From: Pseudomonas brassicacearum subsp. neoaurantiaca
Lineage (GTDB): Bacteria; Pseudomonadota; Gammaproteobacteria; Pseudomonadales; Pseudomonadaceae
Direction: 5' to 3'
DNA length: 64,000 nucleotides
Assembly (NCBI RefSeq): GCF_013608025.1
Contig: NZ_VDLV01000002.1
Coordinates: 59,916-123,915 of the forward strand
The notes under the pieces were generated by a model that made no database searches, was not told the origin of the DNA, and saw only the letters and a list, made by a program, of their open reading frames with translations. The position numbers were made by a program, and so were the translations under genes. This document shows positions 41,851 to 49,331 of this stretch, in pieces (position 1 is the first letter of the stretch; each line of letters begins with the position of its first letter).

Positions 41851-41907
41851 TGTAAGAAACTTCCTACATACCTTTTTACAATTTAAAGATAGCTGTCGAA
41901 TATTCCT
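41851..41907 (+). promoter_or_regulatory. Two RcsB-box-like dyads upstream of the fimbrial operon
   Basis: TGTAAGAAACTTCCTACA (41851-41868) is a near-perfect dyad that matches the enterobacterial RcsAB box TAAGAATATTCCTA at 12 of 14 positions. GAATATTCCT (41898-41907) matches its core exactly. They lie 160-216 bases before the pilin ATG in an AT-rich region. The rest of the gap 41616-42066 holds only the SIP operator-like dyad and the pilin leader. Confidence 0.4.
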
Positions 41908-42066
41908 CGCTGTGCATGCCACTTTTACTACGAGCTTGTGGGAATCGGCCTGCTTTTTTTTGCGAAAGAAGAGTTGATTATGGCGCCGCGTTGAAGGTTC
42001 AAGTCCGGTCGCCGGCAACTTGGGCTTCACGTTCTCTTCTTCTTCTTTCCAATTGCAAAGACAGGT

Positions 42067-42567
42067 ATGAAAAACATGCTCAAACAATTCGTATCCGCTA
42101 CCGCCCTGGCCGCCACTGCCCTGACTTCGTCACTGGCGTTCGCCGCCGGCGAGGCGAGTTCGTCCATCCATATCAAGGCGCACATCCCAACCCAGCAGTT
42201 CCATGTGCAGCCGCGGGACCCTAACTTCGGTAAGGACGAGACCATGAGCTACAACCTGGTCACCAGCGAGCTGACCAGACTGCGTGCAACCTATGACGTG
42301 AAGAATACCGACGGCTCGGTCCATGCGTACATCGAAGGTGGCCCGGCTTCGCTGTACAACGGCAACAACGCGATCCCGCTGACCACCACCTTCAACGGCG
42401 TCACCCTGACGGCCACGCCTCAGGAAGTGGTCAGTGACGCGGCCTCCACTCCAGGCACCCAGGCCGACCTGGTCATCGCCGCCGCGAAGCCTGCCGCTAC
42501 ACAGACCGGCATCTATACCGCCGACATGACTGTGATCTTCGATGCGGTGCCTAGCACAATCCGGTAA
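42067..42567 (+). CDS. CS1-type (alpha) fimbrial major subunit
   Basis: Structural pilin of a CS1/CFA-I-like chaperone-usher fimbria. The 166-residue preprotein has a signal peptide MKNMLKQFVSATALAATALT..., cleaved near AFA-AGEAS (about 26). The mature N-terminus has alternating hydrophobic residues (SIHIKAHIPTQQFHVQPRD), the donor strand of this family. The C-terminus GIYTADMTVIFDAVP is the CS1-pilin terminal strand. It is the first gene of the operon, followed by a 124-base gap containing a GC-rich hairpin (GGCCGG/CCGGTC), which could favour pilin over usher expression. Confidence 0.9.
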   Translation: MKNMLKQFVSATALAATALTSSLAFAAGEASSSIHIKAHIPTQQFHVQPRDPNFGKDETMSYNLVTSELTRLRATYDVKNTDGSVHAYIEGGPASLYNGNNAIPLTTTFNGVTLTATPQEVVSDAASTPGTQADLVIAAAKPAATQTGIYTADMTVIFDAVPSTIR

Positions 42568-42691
42568 GGCCTTTGCTCGGTGAGTTTTTCCCCGACTCCC
42601 GGACATTGCCGCAGGTCGGCCGGTTCTCCCCAGCCGGTCGGCTTGCACCTGAGAAACGCTCCGACACTTTGTTGATGATGAGAATCCGTCG

Positions 42692-45226
42692 ATGTTTCCG
42701 ATGACACCCCTTGCAGGTGCGCTCGCGCTATTGTTGTGCGCGAACGCATTGGCCGCGCCGACTGCCCCCGGTACGACACCAAGAAGCCTGTTGTCCCAGG
42801 CCAAGGGCCTGCCGGCAGAGTTTGAATCGCACTTCTTCGATGTACCCCTGGCGGTTCGTATTGAACTCAATCAACAGTACCTTGGCGAAGCCATGGTGGT
42901 CTTGACGCGGGACGACCGTATTACCCTGCTGGAGTTTACGGACACGCAGGACAGCCCGATAAAAGCCGTCGAGCGCGAACAATGGGAACAGTATTTCAAA
43001 CAAGGTCAATTGCTGGGCTCGTGTGAAGCCAACTGTCCGTCAGGGCTGCTGGCGGTGCACTACAGCCTCGAGAATTCATTGGTGTCGATCCTCACCCGGA
43101 GTGTGGAGCGCAACACCGAGACCAAGCGTTATTACGACCAGCCGGAAGGCGGCAGCCTTGGCCTGATCTTCAATAACCAACTCAATATCAATGGTGGCCA
43201 AGAGCAGGATACCGGCGGGCGCTACGGCCTCAACGCCAGTTCCAGCGTTGGCAACTGGAGCCAGACGTTGAACATGCAACTGTCGCGTCTTGGCGGGCCG
43301 GATGACAAGCTGTATCACGCTATCCATGAACTCCATACCCAGCGAGAGCTGGAGGGGACGTTCTTTCGCCTGGGCTACTTCACGCCCGGCTCCGATGGCT
43401 TGAATCGCCAGATTCGCTCGTTCGGCGCCAACCCGGACACGGCGTTGGGCATGATGTATGGCAGCTCCGACAGCCTGGCGATCAACAATCCGAAACCCAG
43501 CGTCTACCCGATCTACGTGACCGCCAGCCGCCAGGCTTCGGTAGAGATCTATCGCAACGGCCTGCTGATCAATACCCAGGCGGTGAGCGCCGGTTTGCAG
43601 AGCCTGGACACCCGGCCCTTGCCCGGCGGTATCTATGAAGTGGAAGTGCGGTTGGTCGAGGACGGGCAAACCACCGCCACCAGCCAGGAGCTGGTCTACA
43701 AACCCAATAACTGGAGCGACGCCGAGGAACGCTGGCGCTACAACCTGTTCGCCGGTCGCGAAACCCGGCTGTGGAGCAACTGGGAAGACCAACCCTCGGG
43801 TTTCGTGACGGCGGGGCTCGGCCTCAACTACCTGGCGCATCCTCGGGTGATCCTGGGCGCCTCCACACGCCAGGTGCAGGACAAGCTGCAAGTAGGCACC
43901 TCGGTGGACTGGACGCTCGCCAGCAGCACCAGCCTGTACGCCAACGTCTATCAAACCCAGCAGTACGGCACTGGCCTGGACGTGCAAGGTTTGTACAGCT
44001 ATGGCCTTGGCAGCGTGGTAGCCAGCCATAACCGCAGCTGGCTGGACACCCGCAACACCTACGAAACCCTGCCGGACGGAACGCGTATCCGCCAGCGCAA
44101 CGTGTTTGTCGGCCAGACCAGCAACTCGTCACTGTCAGTCAATCACCGCTTGAGCAACAAGACCTCCCTCAACGGGCGGCTGGCCTACAGCGAAGGCAAT
44201 GTCCAGGGGACCGGCCTCGATCTGGGCTGGAGCCAGCGCGGCAAGCTGGCCGGCAGCGACGCCAACTGGCGGCTGTCGGTGTTCGATCGCCCCGGCACGT
44301 CGAGCACCGCCGACAAACGCAATCGCGGCGTTGACCTGAGCGTCAACATCGCGTTGGGCGGGCCGGGCGAATACTGGTCGGGCAGCATCGGCACGCGCAC
44401 CTCACGGGAGGGCACGCGGGACAACAATGCTTCGCTGGGCTATCGCCGCGACCTGGAAGATCACGTGCTGCAAAGCGTCTCCGCCACGGCGCTGGCCGAC
44501 ACCTATGGCGTGGGCCTGTCCGGCATCGCCAGTTTCACCACCGATTCGCTTTACGGCGACGGTTTCGTCCAACGCTCATCCTATAACGACAACCTCACCG
44601 GCGGCCTCAACCTCAGCAGCACCGTGGCCGTGGGCGGCAGCAAAGCCGCCTTCACCGGCGTGCACCAAGGGGGTGGCGCGGGGATGATCGTCGATGTGGA
44701 AACCGACCTGGACGATATTGCCCTGCGCGCCGACGACTTGACCGGCGGCAGTACCGAGTTGCGTCCGGGCCGTAACTTCGTGCCGATCACCGCCTACAAG
44801 AACAGCATGGTGACCTTCGATTTTGACGGCCTGCACCCGCCAGCGGCGAACATCGAGCCGTCGCGCACCCGTTATCACCTGAACAAGGGCGGGGTGGATT
44901 ACCGCCGGATCAGCGTGATGAAAACCGTGACCGTGCTCGGCCGTTTGCTCGACGAACACGGACAGCCGCTCAAGGGCCACCACGTGATCAACCACGCCAG
45001 TCGCGGCATCAGTGAGGTGGACGGGTTCTTCTCCATGGAAATGAATGCCAGTTCCCCAACCTTGGAAGTGCGCTACGGCAACGAGCTGTTCTGCCGGTTC
45101 CGCCTTGATCCGGACAGTGCCAGTCGCGAAGGCGATGTGTTGATGATCGGTGACTTGCGTTGTACTTCCGACACCCTCGCCGACACGACGCTTGCCGAGG
45201 CGCACGCCGAGAAGCAGCGCTCATGA
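42692..45226 (+). CDS. CS1/TcfC-type fimbrial outer-membrane usher
   Basis: An 844-residue outer-membrane assembly platform of the alpha-fimbrial (CooC/TcfC) class. A signal peptide (MFPMTPLAGALALLLCANALA) is followed by an N-terminal domain with GESMVVL-like AMVVLTRDDRITLLEFTD and a cysteine pair in GSCEANC. The central beta-barrel includes the plug-flanking SVYPIYVTASRQASVEIYRN and PLPGGIYEVEVRLVEDGQ. The C-terminal E-set part contains TVLGRLLDEHGQPLKGHHV. Order pilin-usher-adhesin-chaperone-minor pilin agrees with this family. A REPIN immediately follows. Confidence 0.92.
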   Translation: MFPMTPLAGALALLLCANALAAPTAPGTTPRSLLSQAKGLPAEFESHFFDVPLAVRIELNQQYLGEAMVVLTRDDRITLLEFTDTQDSPIKAVEREQWEQYFKQGQLLGSCEANCPSGLLAVHYSLENSLVSILTRSVERNTETKRYYDQPEGGSLGLIFNNQLNINGGQEQDTGGRYGLNASSSVGNWSQTLNMQLSRLGGPDDKLYHAIHELHTQRELEGTFFRLGYFTPGSDGLNRQIRSFGANPDTALGMMYGSSDSLAINNPKPSVYPIYVTASRQASVEIYRNGLLINTQAVSAGLQSLDTRPLPGGIYEVEVRLVEDGQTTATSQELVYKPNNWSDAEERWRYNLFAGRETRLWSNWEDQPSGFVTAGLGLNYLAHPRVILGASTRQVQDKLQVGTSVDWTLASSTSLYANVYQTQQYGTGLDVQGLYSYGLGSVVASHNRSWLDTRNTYETLPDGTRIRQRNVFVGQTSNSSLSVNHRLSNKTSLNGRLAYSEGNVQGTGLDLGWSQRGKLAGSDANWRLSVFDRPGTSSTADKRNRGVDLSVNIALGGPGEYWSGSIGTRTSREGTRDNNASLGYRRDLEDHVLQSVSATALADTYGVGLSGIASFTTDSLYGDGFVQRSSYNDNLTGGLNLSSTVAVGGSKAAFTGVHQGGGAGMIVDVETDLDDIALRADDLTGGSTELRPGRNFVPITAYKNSMVTFDFDGLHPPAANIEPSRTRYHLNKGGVDYRRISVMKTVTVLGRLLDEHGQPLKGHHVINHASRGISEVDGFFSMEMNASSPTLEVRYGNELFCRFRLDPDSASREGDVLMIGDLRCTSDTLADTTLAEAHAEKQRS

Positions 45227-45248
45227 GGCCAGAGAACCAGCTGATGCC

Positions 45249-45354
45249 GTGGCGAGGGAGCTTGCTCCCGCTGGGCTGCGAAGCGGCCCCAAAAGCCAGC
45301 CATCACACTGTTGGGGACGCTGTCGCGTCCAGCGGGAGCAAGCTCCCTCGCCAC
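45249..45354. repeat. Type B REPIN inside the fimbrial operon
   Basis: GTGGCGAGGGAGCTTGCTCC (45249) to the inverted half ending 45354, placed 22 bases after the usher stop and 30 bases before the first adhesin start. Confidence 0.85.
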
Positions 45355-45384
45355 GAGGTTTCCTTGATGTATGGGGGTGTACGA

Positions 45385-46641
45385 ATGAAATTTTTATCTT
45401 TAGCAGGGCGCAGTGTCCTCGCGACGTTGTTGCTTGCCTGCACGCCGGCGGCCAGTGCGTTGAGTCAGGATATCACTGCGGTCTTCAGGCCTGACCCTTC
45501 AAGCGCCATGAACAACAAGTTCATCAATATCACACCCGTCTGGGGATATTGTCGAGACAACCCTGGACAGTGTGCCAATTTGGGGGTCTACAGTCATGTG
45601 GCGCGCATCAATTTTACGTCATCCCGGCCTATTCAGCCGAATCACTCAGATGTCCGACAAGGCGCTATGTTTTCGCTACCCGGTGATTGGCGTACGGTAC
45701 AGATTGTCGATTCGGCCACGGGTAAAAGCGAAGAGGTTTCGATACGAATCGCCGGTGTGGGAGGGGTGTATCGGCTTAGCGTAAGCCCCATCGAATTGGT
45801 GGGGCAAGATGTAGGCTTAGCGCTAGCGCATCAAATGCTCTGGGGTAGTCATTGGGGTCGTCCTCCTCAACCGTGTATAAACGGTGGGAATCCCGGAGGC
45901 TCTTATTTCGGATACACGGGTTTCGGTTTTTTTTGGCACACGCCGCAACAGGACTTTACCTGTGCTAAAGGCGCGAGATACCTGATACCTGATCTTCGCT
46001 ATCAGTCTTTTACTTACACCTATGAGCTGCGCACCCCCGACCCTTTGAAGATGTTGTCCGGCCGGTATACAGGATCATTGACCTATTCGGTTGGGCCACG
46101 GCAAGACTTTGATCTGGGCGATGTCATGCTTCCCGATGACTCGGCACTCACGCTCAATTTCAATTTTGAGGTCGACCACGCCTTCCGGGTAGAGGTCCCT
46201 CCCGGTGGAAATCGTGTCGAACTAGTCCCCAAGGAAGGCTGGCAGTCATGGCTTACGACCGGTAGTAAACCGACGCGGTTGTTCCGTGACCAGACATTCC
46301 ATATCTCGGCCTCTTCCTATTTCAAGATGAGGCTCGAATGCCAGTACATCAGCGGTAATACCTGTGCGATCGCAGAGACCGGCTCGGGTCATGCTGTACC
46401 CGTGGATGTCAGCGTGAGCTTGCCCGAGGGACTGACGGACGCCATCGGGCAGCCGGTCAACCGCCGTCGATTGTTACTCGATGGCAGCGGCACCGAATTG
46501 TTCAAGCCAAGTTTTTTTGTCAATCGACAACAGGGGATCTTGCACTTTGAGGTGGACGGTAGAGGTGTTGGAGAAATGCTGGACAGCGGCGCCAAGGCCT
46601 ATACCGGCAACGTCACGGTGATCTGGGATTCGGAAGTTTAA
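45385..46641 (+). CDS. CS1-type fimbrial tip adhesin, copy 1
   Basis: CooD-like tip subunit of 418 residues. ATG 45385 (MKFLSLAGRSVLATLLLAC) is preceded by a GGGGGT ribosome site; an in-frame ATG at 45367 is less likely. The signal peptide ends near PAASA, followed by LSQDITAVFRPDPS. The N-terminal half (about 25-220) is the presumed receptor-binding domain and is Cys-containing. The C-terminal pilin-like half holds VEVPPGGNRVELVPKEGWQS, TRLFRDQTFHISASS, VPVDVSVSLPEGLTD and ends TGNVTVIWDSEV. GC content looks lower than in the neighbouring usher. A close paralogue follows at once. Confidence 0.85.
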   Translation: MKFLSLAGRSVLATLLLACTPAASALSQDITAVFRPDPSSAMNNKFINITPVWGYCRDNPGQCANLGVYSHVARINFTSSRPIQPNHSDVRQGAMFSLPGDWRTVQIVDSATGKSEEVSIRIAGVGGVYRLSVSPIELVGQDVGLALAHQMLWGSHWGRPPQPCINGGNPGGSYFGYTGFGFFWHTPQQDFTCAKGARYLIPDLRYQSFTYTYELRTPDPLKMLSGRYTGSLTYSVGPRQDFDLGDVMLPDDSALTLNFNFEVDHAFRVEVPPGGNRVELVPKEGWQSWLTTGSKPTRLFRDQTFHISASSYFKMRLECQYISGNTCAIAETGSGHAVPVDVSVSLPEGLTDAIGQPVNRRRLLLDGSGTELFKPSFFVNRQQGILHFEVDGRGVGEMLDSGAKAYTGNVTVIWDSEV

Positions 46642-46682
46642 AAATGCCAGGTCCATTCATGAATTCGAAGAAGGCCTTACCC

Positions 46683-47927
46683 ATGACGGGATTGCCAAAC
46701 ATAGCGCGTTGTATGCTCGCGGCGTTGTTATTTGCCTGCGCGCCGGCGGCCAGCGCATTGAGTCAGGACATTACTGCGGTGTTCAGGCCTGATCCCTCGA
46801 AACCCAATCAGAATGAATTTACCAATACCACGCCGGTCAGCGGCTATTGCGAAACTTTTCCAGCCGAATGCGGCACAAGCAGATTTAGCATTCGGTTGCC
46901 CATACGCTTCAATTCGGTCTCCGCTATACAGCCAGGCCACGGGGATTCTCGACAAGGTGCGATGTTCCAGCTGCCTGTCAGCTGGCGGACCATCCAAGTT
47001 ACCCATGCAACTACCGGTGAAACTGAAACGGTGCAAGTGCGCTGGTCCGGCGTGGGTTCGCAATACTGGCTTCCAATAAGTGTGGTGGATTTAGTAGGTG
47101 GGGGCGTGCCTCTCCTGGCTGCTCATCAGCGATTATGGAACAGCTCCAGCTGGGTATATGCCCCCGCGCCCTGCGAATACAGTGGCGTAGGCAACCTCGA
47201 TACCTTGTGGTATCGATTTTTCTGGCAAACACCCGCCGAAGGCGTCTGTGCAAAACGGGCCAACTACCTGATCCCGACCCTCTCGTACAGTTATCTGGAT
47301 TTTGCCTATGAACTGCGCACGCCCAATCCCCTGGGCATGTCATCCGGTCAGTACACGGGTTCGCTGACCTACACGGTTGGCCCTGGGCAGGATGTCGACA
47401 TGGGCGACGTCATGCTCCCCGACGATTCGTCCATTACGCTCAATTTCAAAGTCGACGTCCAGCACACCTTGAAGGTTGATATCCCCCCCGGTGGCAGTCG
47501 GGTGGAGCTGGCGCCCCAGGAGGGCTGGCAAGCCTGGCTGAGCAGCGGTCGACGACCCACGCGGTTGTTTCGTGACCAACGGTTCCATATCTCCGCTTCT
47601 TCCCGTTTCAAGATGGCATTGGATTGCCCGGCCATCAGCGGCAACACCTGCGCGATTACCGAAGCCAGCTCCGGTCATGCCGTGCCGGTGGACGTCAGCG
47701 TGACTCTGCCCCATGGCTTGACGGACGACACGGGGCAACCGGTCAACCGCCGCCGGCTGTTGCTCGAGGGTAGCGATCCCGGGTTTTTCCAGCCGGGTTT
47801 TTATCTCGATCGCAAGCCAGGAACGCTGCATTTTGAAGTGGCCAGCGACAACGTGGAGGCCATGCTCAACCAGGAAGGCAAGAGGTATACCGGCGACATC
47901 ACGGTGATCTGGGATTCGGATATTTAG
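46683..47927 (+). CDS. CS1-type fimbrial tip adhesin, copy 2
   Basis: Second CooD-like tip subunit, 414 residues, a tandem paralogue of the preceding gene. I choose ATG 46683 (MTGLPNIARCMLAALLFAC): GAAGAAGG lies about 8 bases upstream and the signal peptide then has exactly the 28-residue length of copy 1 up to ALSQ. ATGs at 46644 and 46659 are alternatives. LSQDITAVFRPDPS and the C-terminal half (IPPGGSRVELAPQEGWQAWL, TRLFRDQRFHISASS, GQPVNRRRLLLEG, TGDITVIWDSDI) are strongly conserved, while the presumed binding half has diverged, suggesting different receptor specificity. Confidence 0.85.
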   Translation: MTGLPNIARCMLAALLFACAPAASALSQDITAVFRPDPSKPNQNEFTNTTPVSGYCETFPAECGTSRFSIRLPIRFNSVSAIQPGHGDSRQGAMFQLPVSWRTIQVTHATTGETETVQVRWSGVGSQYWLPISVVDLVGGGVPLLAAHQRLWNSSSWVYAPAPCEYSGVGNLDTLWYRFFWQTPAEGVCAKRANYLIPTLSYSYLDFAYELRTPNPLGMSSGQYTGSLTYTVGPGQDVDMGDVMLPDDSSITLNFKVDVQHTLKVDIPPGGSRVELAPQEGWQAWLSSGRRPTRLFRDQRFHISASSRFKMALDCPAISGNTCAITEASSGHAVPVDVSVTLPHGLTDDTGQPVNRRRLLLEGSDPGFFQPGFYLDRKPGTLHFEVASDNVEAMLNQEGKRYTGDITVIWDSDI

Positions 47928-47986
47928 GGGCCAGCAGGCCGACAACATCCAATGTGCTGTGTTTACTGCATGAGGTTGAAAAAGCG

Positions 47987-48730
47987 ATGAAGAAATCATG
48001 GGCGTGGGTTGGGTTCTCTCTGTTTTGCGGTGTCGCCCAGGCTGGGCCGCAGATTGGCGTCGGGGTCGTGTACGACTACCTCGACGGCGATAAGAGCACC
48101 TACATGAAACGGGTCTTCAACGGCGGGACGTCCACGGCATTCGTCAAGGTCAATATCCTCGAAATCATTTACAAGGAAGACGGTACTTACCAGGAAGTGC
48201 CGCTGCAAAACCAGGCCAGCGCCGTGGCCCGTGATGGATTGATGGCCAGCCCGGCGCGCTTGATCGTTCCGGCCAACGGTGTGCAGGGCACCCGGTTGCT
48301 GTTCATGGGCGACCGCGACAAGGAGCGCTACTTCCGGGTGCGTTTCGTGCCGGTGGTGCCGGAGGCTGACGACGAATTCGCCGTCAGCGCGCAAGAGCGC
48401 GAGGACTACAAGAAGGAGCGCGTGGAAGCCGGGGTCAAGGTACTGGCGGGCTACGGCACGGTGTTTTTCGTGCGGCCCAAGGACACCCGTTTCGACACCG
48501 TGGTCGACGACAATGCCAGTCGATACCAGCTGAGCAACAAGGGCAACAGCGTGGTGGTGGTCGATGAGTTCAAGGATTGCGCGGTGCAGAAAGAGAACGA
48601 CTGCCGTCCGACCACCAAGCACCACATCATGACCAACCGTTCCTTTTCGTTCGACAAGGAAGCGGGGCGTGAGTACCGCTTCACGCTGATCGAAGGCAGC
48701 GAGAAAAAAGCCATCGAGATCAAGGGTTGA
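47987..48730 (+). CDS. CS1-type fimbrial periplasmic chaperone
   Basis: CooB-like periplasmic chaperone of 247 residues that holds pilins before delivery to the usher. ATG 47987 is preceded by GAGG; the signal peptide is MKKSWAWVGFSLFCGVAQAG. The first Ig-like domain carries the beta-strand G1-like alternation SPARLIVPANGVQGTRLLF (about 85-103) and RYFRVRFVPVVPE. The second domain contains two cysteines (KDCAVQKENDC) and ends REYRFTLIEGSEKKAIEIKG. It lies between the adhesins and the minor pilin. Confidence 0.85.
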   Translation: MKKSWAWVGFSLFCGVAQAGPQIGVGVVYDYLDGDKSTYMKRVFNGGTSTAFVKVNILEIIYKEDGTYQEVPLQNQASAVARDGLMASPARLIVPANGVQGTRLLFMGDRDKERYFRVRFVPVVPEADDEFAVSAQEREDYKKERVEAGVKVLAGYGTVFFVRPKDTRFDTVVDDNASRYQLSNKGNSVVVVDEFKDCAVQKENDCRPTTKHHIMTNRSFSFDKEAGREYRFTLIEGSEKKAIEIKG

Positions 48731-48774
48731 CGGCAGTTACGCCGAACGGGTCGTCCACGCCACAGGTAATCCAT

Positions 48775-49257
48775 ATGTTCAAGACACTGATACAGCCCCT
48801 CGCGTTTGCCGCTCTGATACTGCCTTGGCTGTCAGCCTGGGGGGCGCGTGAAAGCAAAGTCTTTGAAGTCTACGTCACCATCCCGACGGCCGACTTCTAT
48901 GTGCTGCCCCTCGACCCGCAGTTGGTCCAGCGCGAACAGCGTCTGGCGTTCAGCACCATCACCTCGGATCTCGTCCCGTTGCGGGCCATTTACGAAGTGA
49001 AGAACACCACTGGCGCCATTGGCGCGCGCCTGGGTGAAGAGGCGTATTTGTCCAATGGCCGTGAACGCATCGACCTGCGGGTGAAGTTCAATGAAGTCGT
49101 ACTGAGCCTGGATTCGACCCAAGTGGTATCGGCCATCGACGCCAGGCCGGGACGGCAGGTACGGCTGGAGATCGCCGCCATCAAGCCAGGGGACGAGTAT
49201 GTGCCCGGTGATTATTACGGCACGGTGCACATGGTGTTCGATGCGCTGGCGCCGTAG
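48775..49257 (+). CDS. CS1-type fimbrial minor subunit
   Basis: A 160-residue pilin-like protein, distantly similar to the major subunit of the operon. It has a signal peptide MFKTLIQPLAFAALILPWLSA, then the donor strand VFEVYVTIPTADFYVLPLDP. The alignment with the major subunit continues through TSDLVPLRAIYEVKNTTGAI and the C-terminal GDYYGTVHMVFDALAP. It is likely a minor or anchoring subunit. A ribosome site AGG lies 9 bases before ATG 48775; the in-frame upstream codons lack a signal-like start. It ends the operon; no terminator was seen in the 74-base gap that follows. Confidence 0.82.
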   Translation: MFKTLIQPLAFAALILPWLSAWGARESKVFEVYVTIPTADFYVLPLDPQLVQREQRLAFSTITSDLVPLRAIYEVKNTTGAIGARLGEEAYLSNGRERIDLRVKFNEVVLSLDSTQVVSAIDARPGRQVRLEIAAIKPGDEYVPGDYYGTVHMVFDALAP

Positions 49258-49331
49258 GGTGTCGATCCGACGATAGCCATGTGTCGGTTGGCAGTGTCTT
49301 GGTCATTCACCGGGCCTGCCACCGCGTCGTA

